From assembly GCA_036732005.1 (NCBI GenBank), contig DAINDF010000008.1, forward strand, positions 102,612-166,611: DNA of 64,000 nucleotides, in the 5' to 3' direction. Every line of letters starts with the position of its first letter. Position 1 is the stretch's first letter. Both the position numbers and the translations under genes were made by a program. Positions 55,946 to 63,983 of this stretch are shown here, in pieces. The notes under the pieces are model-generated. The model saw only the letters and a program-made list of their open reading frames with translations, ran no database searches and was not told where the DNA came from. The stretch comes from UBA1926 sp036732005. GTDB lineage: Bacteria; Planctomycetota; Phycisphaerae; Phycisphaerales; UBA1924.

Positions 55946-56892
55946 GCGAGATCAAGCTCTTCAACATCCAGTCCAACACAGCGACCGAGATCGCGGGCTC
56001 GGCCTCCGGGCTGGAGAAGCCGCTGCAGACGCTCTTCGAGCAGAACCTCGACACATTGCTCGGCGTGCGGTTCCTCGCCAGCGAGCACTCGACCGGCTCG
56101 GTGCACGGCGGGCGGATCGACACGCTCGGCATCGACGAGAACGGCTCGCCGGTGATCGTGGAGTACAAGCGGAAGATCAGCGAGAATGTGATCAATCAGG
56201 GGCTCTATTACCTCGACTGGCTGATGGACCACAAGGCGGACTTCGAGCTGCTCGTGCTCAAGCGACTTGGAGCCGAGGAGGCCGAGGAGATCGATTGGAC
56301 GGGCCCGCGGCTGATCTGTGTGGCGGCAGACTTCACCAAGTTCGACGAGCACGCGATCCGGCAGATCAACCGCAACATCGACCTTGTGCGGTACAAGCGG
56401 TTCGGCGACGGGCTGCTGGCGCTGGAGCTGGCGACGACGGTGACGGCGGCTGAGGCGGCGCCGGTGTCGGGCGGAACGGCTGCCGCGGCCGGGGCGACCG
56501 GGGACGCCGGCGCGGGCGGGTACGTGAAGAAGTACCCGGGCGACAAGCCGCTGCCCCAGGTGCTCGCGGAGATGGACGCGGAAATGGCCGAGCTGGTGGA
56601 CGAGCTGCGGTCGTTCATCACGGGCCTGGGCGATGACGTGATCGAGAAGCCGCTGAAGCTCTACTTCGCGTACCGCCGCATCAAGAACTTTGCCTCGGTG
56701 GTGATCCAGAAGAAGGGCATCAAGGTGTTCCTGAAGGTAGACCCGGGCACGGTGGAGCTTGAGCAGGGGTTCACGACCGACGTCACCGGCGTGGGGCACT
56801 GGGGGACGGGGGATCTCGAGGTGTTCGTGGATGACGCGGCGTCGCTGGAGAAGGCGAAGCCGTTGATCGTGCGGAGTTATGAGGGGCAGTGA
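55942..56892 (+). CDS. DUF91/NucS-like PD-(D/E)XK nuclease with DUF5655 domain
   Basis: 316 residues. N-terminal nuclease-like part: RIDTLGIDENGSPVIVEYKR near 58-77 gives D-x(n)-E-x-K (D60, E74, K76 by approximate count), the PD-(D/E)XK core of NucS/DUF91 and related enzymes. A Gly/Ala linker follows (about 175-195). The C-terminal part VDELRSFITGLGDDVIEKPL, then FAYRRIKNFASVVIQKKGIK, is the DUF5655-type predicted transporter/nuclease-associated domain. It sits inside the type I operon with ATGA overlap to hsdS, which suggests a role in the same defence system. Confidence 0.75.
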   Translation: MSEIKLFNIQSNTATEIAGSASGLEKPLQTLFEQNLDTLLGVRFLASEHSTGSVHGGRIDTLGIDENGSPVIVEYKRKISENVINQGLYYLDWLMDHKADFELLVLKRLGAEEAEEIDWTGPRLICVAADFTKFDEHAIRQINRNIDLVRYKRFGDGLLALELATTVTAAEAAPVSGGTAAAAGATGDAGAGGYVKKYPGDKPLPQVLAEMDAEMAELVDELRSFITGLGDDVIEKPLKLYFAYRRIKNFASVVIQKKGIKVFLKVDPGTVELEQGFTTDVTGVGHWGTGDLEVFVDDAASLEKAKPLIVRSYEGQ

Positions 56893-56912
56893 GCATCTGA
56901 GGAGCCGGGCTG

Positions 56913-57770
56913 ATGGCGCACCGTGATCGCCACCTACTAAAAGAAGCTGCGACCGAAGTCGTCAGACTCCTGGCGCCGGACGCGGCATCGCTCGGCATAC
57001 AGCCAAGGCGGCTCAACATCGGCGCCGAGGCAACGGACGGGTGGAGCGCGTTCGTCGGTCGGCTCAGCCGTCGCGGCCCAACGCTTGAGATCTGGGCGGA
57101 TCGCTGGACAGGAGGAAGAGCGAGAAGGCTCTACTGCGGATTTGTTGGAGGGGACCAGTCGGTACAGAAAGTCGTGGATATTGCCCCGCCAAGTTTGGCG
57201 CCCGAGCGGACGATCACCGGCAAGGAGGTCGACACGCAAGGGTACAGTCACCTCAGGGAGGGCCTGCCCAGGAAGCTCTTTGGCTGCCCGGTGCACGAGC
57301 GTCTTTGGGGCAGCGGGTACTACGGACTCTACTTTCACGACCCCATCTCCAACGCTTCAGCTCGGCGGCGGTTCGCGCAGGATGCTGCGCGGTTCTTCGC
57401 CCGGGTGAGCGAGGCTGTGAGCGGGTCGCAGGATGACGATGACTACTCGGGGATCGAAAGTCGCATTGTTCGGCTTCATCGCCAGTTTGAACGCCGGAAG
57501 TCCGTCGCCGATCGGTGCAAGCAGCGAGATCGATTTGCCTGCCGCGTTTGCGATCTGCGCTTCATTGATCGCTATGGCGAACTCGGTCGCGGCTTTGCCG
57601 AGGCGCACCATATCGAGGCGCTCAAGAACCTCAACGATCGTGTGGTTACAAGAGTCGACGATCTGATCACGGTTTGTGCGAACTGCCACCGGATGTTGCA
57701 CCGCATGGAGGGGCTCCGTCAGGACTGGAAGACGCTTCGCCGGCAAGTTCGAGCGAGAGGACGATCGTGA
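56913..57770 (+). CDS. HNH endonuclease domain protein inside the restriction operon
   Basis: 285 residues. The C-terminal ~80 residues are an HNH/McrA-like domain: RFACRVCDLRFIDRYGEL, then AEAHHIEALKNLNDRVVT and LITVCANCHRMLHRM, with all four zinc Cys and the HH-N-H set. The N-terminal ~190 residues carry GWSAFVGRLSRRGPTLEIWA, possibly a recognition domain. Start ATG is 20 bp after the previous stop with AGGAG nearby. The stop overlaps the hsdR GTG. Its place between hsdS and hsdR is not the classic hsd layout. Confidence 0.82.
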   Translation: MAHRDRHLLKEAATEVVRLLAPDAASLGIQPRRLNIGAEATDGWSAFVGRLSRRGPTLEIWADRWTGGRARRLYCGFVGGDQSVQKVVDIAPPSLAPERTITGKEVDTQGYSHLREGLPRKLFGCPVHERLWGSGYYGLYFHDPISNASARRRFAQDAARFFARVSEAVSGSQDDDDYSGIESRIVRLHRQFERRKSVADRCKQRDRFACRVCDLRFIDRYGELGRGFAEAHHIEALKNLNDRVVTRVDDLITVCANCHRMLHRMEGLRQDWKTLRRQVRARGRS

Positions 57771-60106
57771 GAAATGAGGCGGAGACCAGAGCGGAGCTCA
57801 TCGACCCATTGCTCACGGAGGCGGGCTGGGGCAAGGTAATCGGCAGCCGCGTGCGCCGAGAGGTGATCACGCTCGGGCGACTGATTGGCGCTGGGCGCCG
57901 TGGTGATCAGGACGTCGCCGACTACGTGCTCATCCACAAGGATCGCAAACTTGCCGTGATCGAGGCGAAGAAGGAATCGCTAGGCGTCACCGAGGGCCTC
58001 GCCCAGGCAAAGCGATACGCAGAGAAGCTACAGGCACGCTTCGCGTACTCGACCAATGGTCACGGGATCTACCGGGCAGACATGGAGACCGGAGCCGAGG
58101 GACCAGTCGATGGATACCCAACGCCGGATGAGATGTGGGGCGAGGTCTTTGACGAGGCCAACGCATGGCGCGATGCGTTCGGTGACGTGCCGTTCGAGGA
58201 TAAGGGCGGGCAATGGCAGCCCCGGTACTATCAGCACAATGCGATCACCAAAGCCCTTGAGGCGATTGAACGGGGGGACGATCGGATCCTGCTCACGCTT
58301 GCGACTGGCACGGGCAAGACAGCGATCGCGTTTCAGATCGCGTGGAAGTTGTTCCAGAGCCGGTGGAATCTGACGGAGTGGCGGGCGGGTCGGCCGGAGG
58401 GGTCGCGCCGGCCACGCATCCTTTTCCTCGCCGACCGCAACATCCTCGCCAACCAGGCCTTCAACGCGTTCGGCGCCTTCCCCGACGACGCGATGGTGCG
58501 GATCGACCCCGAGGCGATACGCAAGAGGGGCCGCGTTCCCAAGAACGGCAGTGTGTTCTTCACGATCTTCCAGACCTTCATGACCGGTCGGGGACCCGAC
58601 GGCGAGCCCCAGCCGAGCTTCGGCGAGTACCCCCCGGACTTCTTCGACCTCGTCATCATCGACGAGTGCCACCGCGGCGGCGCTCAGGACGAGAGCTCGT
58701 GGCGAGGGATCTTGGAGTACTTTGCACCAGCTGTTCAGATCGGCCTGACGGCGACGCCCAAGCGGAAGATCAATGCCGACACTTACGCGTACTTCGGCGA
58801 GCCCGCGTATGTCTACTCGCTCAAGGACGGGATCAACGACGGCTATCTGACACCGTTCAAAGTGCAGCAGATCCAGACGACGCTGGACGAATACGTGTAC
58901 ACCTCGGACGACGAAGTACTGGAAGGCGAGATCGAGGAAGGCAAGCGGTACAAGGAAGAGGACTTCAATCGGGTGATCGAGATCCGTGAGCGCGAAGCCG
59001 CTCGTGTCAAGATCTTCATGGACCGGGTCAACCAGGCCGAGAAGGCCATCGTGTTCTGCGCAACGCAAGCACATGCCGCGGCGGTGCGGGATCTGATCAA
59101 TCAGATGAAGGACGCGCCGGACACGGACTACTGCGTGCGTGTTACGGCGTTCGACGGCGAGGCCGGCGAGCAGTTTCTTCGGAAGTTCCAGGACAACGAG
59201 AAGACCATCCCGACGGTGCTCACGACCTCTCGGAAGCTGTCAACCGGTGTGGACGCCCGGAACGTCCGCCACATCGTCCTGATGCGGCCGATCAAGTCCA
59301 TGATCGAGTTCAAACAGATCATCGGACGCGGCACCCGACTATACGACGGCAAGGACTACTTCACGATTTGGGATTTCGTGAAGGCCTACGAGCACTTCAA
59401 CGACCCCGAATGGGACGGCGAGCCTGAGGTACCAGTTCCGATACCGCCACGCCCCGAGCCGCCGGATCCCGGTCCTGAACCTGATCCCGATCCTGAGCCG
59501 GATCCGGAACCGCGACGCAGGGCACGCGTGAAGCTAGCCGATGGCAAAGAGCGGCTGATCGATCACATGGTCTCCACGTCATTCTGGAGCCCGGATGGAC
59601 GACCGTTGTCAATCGTGGAGTTCATCGAGCGGCTATTCGGTGATCTGCCCGAGCTCTTCGAAACCGAGGACCAGCTGCGCGAGCTTTGGAGTCGGCCGGA
59701 TACCCGACGCGCTCTGATGGAGGGGCTTCTGGAAAAGGGGTACACCAAGCAGCAGCTCGGCGATGTTTCTCGGATGATTCGCGCTGTAGACAGCGATCTC
59801 TTTGATGTGCTGTCCTACATCGCTTTCGCCACATCACCGGTCAGCCGAGCGGACCGAGTGGCGGCGCGTCGATCATTGATTTCTTCGAAGTACAGCGGTG
59901 CGCAGCGAGACTTCGTGGAGTTTGTCCTTTCGCACTACATTCAGCATGGCATTGACGAGCTGGATGACAGGAAGCTTCCAAATCTACTCGATCTGCAGTA
60001 TCGGTCGGTCGACGATGCAGTACGGGAGCTTGGGCCGGTGTCTGAGATCAGGGGCACGTTTATTGGATTTCAACGATTGCTGTATGTCGAGACGATTCCG
60101 TCGTAG
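57767..60106 (+). CDS. hsdR: Type I restriction-modification system, restriction subunit
   Basis: 779 residues from GTG 57767 overlapping the HNH stop. N-terminal nuclease: DVADYVLIHKDRKLAVIEAK gives the D...E-x-K core near 46-65. Superfamily 2 motor: TLATGTGKTAIAFQIAW near 178, VIIDECHRGG near 295 (DECH), GLTATPKRK, QIIGRGTRLYDGKDY near 525. An unusual linker at about 555-585 is built of repeats of Pro-Asp/Glu pairs (PDPGPEPDPDPEPDPEP). It cuts unmodified DNA after ATP-driven translocation. It is the last gene of the coupled set. Confidence 0.92.
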   Translation: MRNEAETRAELIDPLLTEAGWGKVIGSRVRREVITLGRLIGAGRRGDQDVADYVLIHKDRKLAVIEAKKESLGVTEGLAQAKRYAEKLQARFAYSTNGHGIYRADMETGAEGPVDGYPTPDEMWGEVFDEANAWRDAFGDVPFEDKGGQWQPRYYQHNAITKALEAIERGDDRILLTLATGTGKTAIAFQIAWKLFQSRWNLTEWRAGRPEGSRRPRILFLADRNILANQAFNAFGAFPDDAMVRIDPEAIRKRGRVPKNGSVFFTIFQTFMTGRGPDGEPQPSFGEYPPDFFDLVIIDECHRGGAQDESSWRGILEYFAPAVQIGLTATPKRKINADTYAYFGEPAYVYSLKDGINDGYLTPFKVQQIQTTLDEYVYTSDDEVLEGEIEEGKRYKEEDFNRVIEIREREAARVKIFMDRVNQAEKAIVFCATQAHAAAVRDLINQMKDAPDTDYCVRVTAFDGEAGEQFLRKFQDNEKTIPTVLTTSRKLSTGVDARNVRHIVLMRPIKSMIEFKQIIGRGTRLYDGKDYFTIWDFVKAYEHFNDPEWDGEPEVPVPIPPRPEPPDPGPEPDPDPEPDPEPRRRARVKLADGKERLIDHMVSTSFWSPDGRPLSIVEFIERLFGDLPELFETEDQLRELWSRPDTRRALMEGLLEKGYTKQQLGDVSRMIRAVDSDLFDVLSYIAFATSPVSRADRVAARRSLISSKYSGAQRDFVEFVLSHYIQHGIDELDDRKLPNLLDLQYRSVDDAVRELGPVSEIRGTFIGFQRLLYVETIPS

Positions 60107-60221
60107 CTTGCAGCGAAGCCGGCCACGCTGTGGGTCCTTCCCTGCGCCCGCAGTTCGTGCTGATGTCAGATCTGCTCGAATAGGCTCGATGTTTGTTGGC
60201 GAGCCTGTGAACCACAACAAT

Positions 60222-60534
60222 TTTGTCAGCGGCCACAGCCTCGCCAACCGTCTCGCCGAGCTGCCGGCGTATTTCAGGGGCTGTTGACATTGTCGCTGTA
60301 GATCCAGCCCTCGTTGCCGGTGTTGTACGGCGGGTCGATGTAGATGCATTTGACCTGCCCGGCGTAGTACGGCAGCAGGGCCTTGAGGGCCTCCAGGTTG
60401 TCCCCCTGCACCAGCAGGTTGCCGGCGTCCGGATCGCCGGCGGACAGCGCCCGGTCGGAGTGCAGCAGCCGGTACGGCACCCGCCGGTGATGGCCGACGA
60501 CGGCCTGTTTGCCTATCCAATCGAGCGTGGGCAT
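60222..60534 (-). pseudogene. Type III methyltransferase (mod) N-terminal remnant with frameshift
   Basis: Minus-strand reading from ATG 60534: DPDAGNLLVQGDNLEALKAL, then YIDPPYNTGNEGWIYSDNVN, the N-terminal methylase core (motif IV DPPYNTG) of type III Mod subunits. A stop occurs at 60274-60276, but a one-base shift continues the family sequence as EIRRQLGETVGEAVAADK. After that homology ends. A full Mod is >500 residues, so this is a broken fragment between hsdR and the OLD gene. Nothing else in 60107-60698 looks coding. Confidence 0.75.
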
Positions 60535-60698
60535 GCGATGCGGGGTCTCCGGTAGACTCGCGTGTGGTACAGGATATGGGGGCGACGACCCCGCCGCGGG
60601 CGAGGCGTGGGGTTGGTTGTGGTGCGCGGCTAGTATATGCGGTGCGTGTTTGGGTCGGGCGAGGCGCCGGAATCTGCAGCTGGTCACGGAGGTTGGCG

Positions 60699-62483
60699 AT
60701 GAAGCTGAAGTCGTTCCATGTTCGGATGTTCAAATCGATCCTCGACTCGGGCATGGTCCGCGTGTCACCGCTCACCGTTGTCGTCGGGAAGAATGAGTCT
60801 GGGAAGACATCGCTGCTCAAGGCACTGCACAAGCTCAACCCAGCGGTCAAGGAGCCGTACCGGATGCGGGACGAGTGGCCGCGCGGACATCGCGATGGTC
60901 GGGACGAGGCGCATGTCGTGTGCTCTGCGGAGTTCGAGGTCGAAACCAGAGATGTGGCCACGCTCTCCAAGCACGGCACGATCAAAGCCGGAGACTCGGT
61001 GCGTGTCGGGCGAACATACGCCGGCGAGTTTGTCGTGCAGAGTCCGGAGGATGCGGCGCCAGAGTTCGTGACCGCTGTCGAGGCGACGCTCCCAAAGTTC
61101 GTCTACATGGATGAGTACGAGGTATTCAAGGGGACGGCGAAGCTCGATGAAGTGAAGCAACGCGCGGGGTCTCCGACGCCGGAAGACAAAGCGATCTTGA
61201 CGCTCTTATCCCTCGCGGGGCTGGAGCTGGACGAGCTCGTCGCCGGCGCCAGTGGCGATGTGTCGGAGCGTGCCTACGACCTTTCGGACGGTAGCGAGAC
61301 CATCACCAAGAAGATGGCAAGCCACTGGGAGCAGATGGCCTACGAGGTCGAGCTGCACGCCGATGGCATGAGTTTCTTCACTTTCGTCAAGGCGCCGGGT
61401 GAGCAGAGTCGGATCAAGCTGGAGGAGCGATCGCGGGGCTTCCAGTGGTTCTTCTCGTTCGACGCCAAGTTGCTGCACGAGACGCAGGGAGACCTGAAAA
61501 ACACGGTGATCCTGCTCGACGAGCCCGGCCTGCACCTGCACCCGGACGCCCAGCGCAATCTGCTCGCTCGGCTTGAAGAGTACTCGGGCGTCAACTCCAT
61601 GATCTACACCACGCACCTGCCCTTCATGATCAACCTCTTGGAGCCGGACCGAATCCGGGTCTTGGCAGACGGCGACGCGGGGACCTCCGTCTCCGAGTCG
61701 TTGTTCGACTCGTCACCCGAAGCCAAGCTCACGCTACAAGCGGCCCTTGGCATGTCGGGCCGGCTGGGCATGCCCCTCGGTGACAAGAACTTGATAGTCG
61801 AAGGTGTCCACGACTATTGGATCGTCACGGCGCTTTCGGATCTCGTCGCACGGTCGGGCAAGGCCGGCCTGCCGCCGGATACCGTCATTACCGCTGCGGG
61901 TGGCGCAAACGAAGCGACATACCTTGGGACCTTCATGGTGGGGCAGGGGCTCGCGCCCGTCGTGCTCTACGATTCTGACGCGGAGGGGCGAGGCGCCTGT
62001 GACCGGTTCGTCAAGAATTGGCTCACCCGGTACCGCGACAACAAGGCGGAAACAGCTCTGCTCGGCGATGTCACCGGGATGCAGGGCTCCTGCGCGATCG
62101 AGGATATCTTCGATGAAGCGTGGTACCTCGATCATGTCCTGGCGATCTACAAGAAGCACCTACCGGAGTCAGCCAAGGGGACCCTCGACCTAAGCCGTGG
62201 GGGATTACTCGCGGACAGAGTCTCGGCAGCCCTCGATGCCCACGGCATCAGCTTCAACAAAGGGAGCGTGGCCAAGCGAATCTGTGAGGCGCTGCGCGGG
62301 ATGAAGAGCGTCTCGGACCTCCCCGCAGAGTCGGCAGAACGCGCGACCAAGCTCATTGAAGTGCTGCGGGATCGACTCGATGGCCCGTATCGGTCAAGCC
62401 GTCCGAGCGAGCCTGTCGTCGAGACGAAGCCGGATGCGGCGGCCGCGATCATGAAGCGAAGCCAATCCGCCACAGCTTCCTGA
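60699..62483 (+). CDS. OLD-family ATPase-TOPRIM nuclease
   Basis: 594 residues. ABC-type/SMC-like ATPase: KLKSFHVRMFKSILDSG at the start, Walker A VVGKNESGKTSLLKAL near 28, Walker B VILLDEPGLHLHPDAQ near 270 and HLPFMINL. The TOPRIM domain follows: NLIVEGVHDYWIVTAL near 365 (catalytic Glu) and VVLYDSDAEGRGACDRF near 425 (DxD). This is the OLD nuclease layout, also in Gabija GajA, but no UvrD helicase (GajB) is adjacent. ATG 60699 has GGAGG at 6 nt. The upstream ~160 bp contain an AT-rich TAGTATAT possible -10. Last gene before attR. Confidence 0.88.
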   Translation: MKLKSFHVRMFKSILDSGMVRVSPLTVVVGKNESGKTSLLKALHKLNPAVKEPYRMRDEWPRGHRDGRDEAHVVCSAEFEVETRDVATLSKHGTIKAGDSVRVGRTYAGEFVVQSPEDAAPEFVTAVEATLPKFVYMDEYEVFKGTAKLDEVKQRAGSPTPEDKAILTLLSLAGLELDELVAGASGDVSERAYDLSDGSETITKKMASHWEQMAYEVELHADGMSFFTFVKAPGEQSRIKLEERSRGFQWFFSFDAKLLHETQGDLKNTVILLDEPGLHLHPDAQRNLLARLEEYSGVNSMIYTTHLPFMINLLEPDRIRVLADGDAGTSVSESLFDSSPEAKLTLQAALGMSGRLGMPLGDKNLIVEGVHDYWIVTALSDLVARSGKAGLPPDTVITAAGGANEATYLGTFMVGQGLAPVVLYDSDAEGRGACDRFVKNWLTRYRDNKAETALLGDVTGMQGSCAIEDIFDEAWYLDHVLAIYKKHLPESAKGTLDLSRGGLLADRVSAALDAHGISFNKGSVAKRICEALRGMKSVSDLPAESAERATKLIEVLRDRLDGPYRSSRPSEPVVETKPDAAAAIMKRSQSATAS

Positions 62484-62502
62484 CTGCCCTATTACTGCCC
62501 TA
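62484..62502 (+). repeat. Tandem CTGCCCTA repeats near attR
   Basis: CTGCCCTA-TTA-CTGCCCTA starts right after the OLD stop and lies 131 bp inside the right att core. Same orientation as the doublet at 40577. The remaining bases to the att core show no gene. Confidence 0.5.
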
Positions 62503-62633
62503 GTCCCGAGGTTCAAAGCCGGCAAAACGCGTGTTCGAGCCGGAAGAGCGGCGTGCGGCTAACGCGTTGCGGAAACGAGCGTTACGACGATCTGCCGCGA
62601 TTCGGGCCCATCCGCCGGGCTGCCGCAGATCAG

Positions 62634-62650
62634 TCCCCCCCTCTCCGCTT
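62634..62650 (+). other. attR of the island / att of a second island
   Basis: Exact 17-bp copy of the tRNA-Ser 3' end at 40487-40503. Marks the right end of the first island and probably the left end of the next one. Confidence 0.85.
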
Positions 62651-62671
62651 GAATCTGCGTCCCTTCTCGGA

Positions 62672-62696
62672 AGTGCCTTGTTTTCAGGCATTTTCA
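62672..62696 (+). terminator. Possible terminator between att and integrase
   Basis: AGTGCCT, 7-nt loop, AGGCATT, then TTCATT: a 7-bp stem with one G-T pair, followed by a T-rich run. Convergent position next to the integrase stop. Moderate support. Confidence 0.4.
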
Positions 62697-63983
62697 TTGG
62701 GGCGCGTCCTTTGTGCCGTGGGACTCTGTCAAATCCTCTGTCAAATCCGTGTTCGCTGATCCCTTCCGGACCCGTGGTCCCTGGTTCGACTTGATCTTCG
62801 GTTCGATGCTCCCGGTGCCGGTCGGCCGGCCGTGCCGGGAGTTCTGGGTTGCCCCGCCGGACATGGCCCGTTGCCACGCCAGCAACTCGTCGTCTTTGAT
62901 GTCCTGGTAGAGGTCATGGGTCTCTTCGTCCTCGTGCCCGAAGATCTCCCGGCGGAGCTCGGGCGACATCCCCTTCCGCCGTGCGAGGTTGATCGCGTAG
63001 TGGCGGAAGCTGTGCAGCACGCTGTCGGCGAACGAGGTCTCGCCGGGCGCCGGCGGGAACCGACCGGCGAGCGGCGTGACGATCTCCTTCTTGAACGCCG
63101 CGAGCGTGTTGTCGGGGTTGAGCCGACAGCCGGTCTTGGACCGGAAGACGAACCCGTCCGGGTGGCGTTTGAGCCCGGCGAGTGCCTCCACGACATCCTG
63201 GGTCAGCGGGACCCGCCTCGACTTCTTCCCCTTGGTCGTGCGGTCCTTGTCGGGGGCGTGGACAACGACGAGCAACCCCCGATCGAAATCCAGGTCCTCC
63301 CACCGGATGTTCCGCAGCTCGTCCCGGCGGACGCCGGTGCGGGCAAGGGTCAGCAGGACGGGGTACATCCACGCGGTCCGCACGCCGGCGCGAGCCCGCT
63401 CGAGCATCGCGTCGACCTGCTCGTCGGTGAAGACATGCCGACGATCCCGGATCTCGGGAACTTCACGGTACCTGAACATGAGTTCTCTCGACAGGAGCCG
63501 CTGCTCCTCGATCAGGTGCACGAACACACCATGCACGATCCTCGCGTAGCCGTTCAGGGATTTGCTGGACAGGCCGCGTGTCTCGTGCATGTCGGTCAGG
63601 AACTGCTGGAGCGCCGCGGGGGTGAACCCGGACCAGTGCGTCAGCCGCCGGCGTCCCGCGTGGCTCGAGAACGCGGCGAGCACCTGCTCGTACTTCTTGA
63701 GCGATGAGGCGCCGAACCGCCCCTGGGACATCTTGGCGCTCCTCGACGCGAGCATCAGCTGAATCCCTTCACCGATGGTCACCTCGCGGGTCCGGCCGTT
63801 CGACCGGCTCCCGTCGATCTGGTCCCGCAGCCACCGGTCCACTTCCTGCAGGGCCCGCAGCGCCTGCCGCCTGTCGCGGTACCGAAGTGAGCGCCGGACA
63901 TCGTGCTCCTTCGTGCGGTGCTCGGCCTGATAGATCCCTCGGCCATCCTTGTACACGCGCCAGATGAAGTTCTCGCATGTCAC
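62694..63983 (-). CDS. Tyrosine integrase of the second island
   Basis: 429 residues. N-terminal DNA-binding part, core-binding SSLKKYEQVLAAFSSHAGRR (about 94-113), then the catalytic domain: Arg in LARTGVRRDELRNIRWEDLD, Lys in KGKKSRRVPLTQDVVE, His-x-x-Arg in LHSFRHYAINLAR, His in FGHEDEETHDLYQDI, where the Tyr nucleophile follows. Its C-terminal tail (about 385-429) contains DLTEDLTES encoded by two 12-bp tandem repeats. ATG 63983 has GGAG 8 bases upstream. It reads toward the att core. Confidence 0.88.
   Translation of the reverse strand: MTCENFIWRVYKDGRGIYQAEHRTKEHDVRRSLRYRDRRQALRALQEVDRWLRDQIDGSRSNGRTREVTIGEGIQLMLASRSAKMSQGRFGASSLKKYEQVLAAFSSHAGRRRLTHWSGFTPAALQQFLTDMHETRGLSSKSLNGYARIVHGVFVHLIEEQRLLSRELMFRYREVPEIRDRRHVFTDEQVDAMLERARAGVRTAWMYPVLLTLARTGVRRDELRNIRWEDLDFDRGLLVVVHAPDKDRTTKGKKSRRVPLTQDVVEALAGLKRHPDGFVFRSKTGCRLNPDNTLAAFKKEIVTPLAGRFPPAPGETSFADSVLHSFRHYAINLARRKGMSPELRREIFGHEDEETHDLYQDIKDDELLAWQRAMSGGATQNSRHGRPTGTGSIEPKIKSNQGPRVRKGSANTDLTEDLTESHGTKDAPQ
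62725..62748 (+). repeat. Two perfect 12-bp tandem repeats in the integrase 3' end
   Basis: TCTGTCAAATCC twice in a row, 74 bp from the att core at 62650. They encode part of the integrase tail. Spacing to the core equals that of the CTGCCCTA doublet from attL, which suggests arm-type binding sites. Confidence 0.5.

Larger units (their letters stand above)
40487..62650. mobile_element. 22-kb genomic island integrated in tRNA-Ser(CGA)
   Basis: Bounded by exact 17-bp direct repeats: the tRNA-Ser 3' end and its downstream bases at 40487-40503 and a copy at 62634-62650. The contents are accessory: sigma/anti-sigma module, kinase, excisionase and tyrosine integrase, serine recombinase, restriction-modification genes and an OLD nuclease. 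The integrase at 47173 or a lost one could be responsible. Tandem CTGCCCTA repeats lie at both inner ends. Confidence 0.85.

Noticed and set aside
60699..62483. Gabija system
   Set aside because: No GajB-type UvrD helicase on either side; neighbours are hsdR and an att site.
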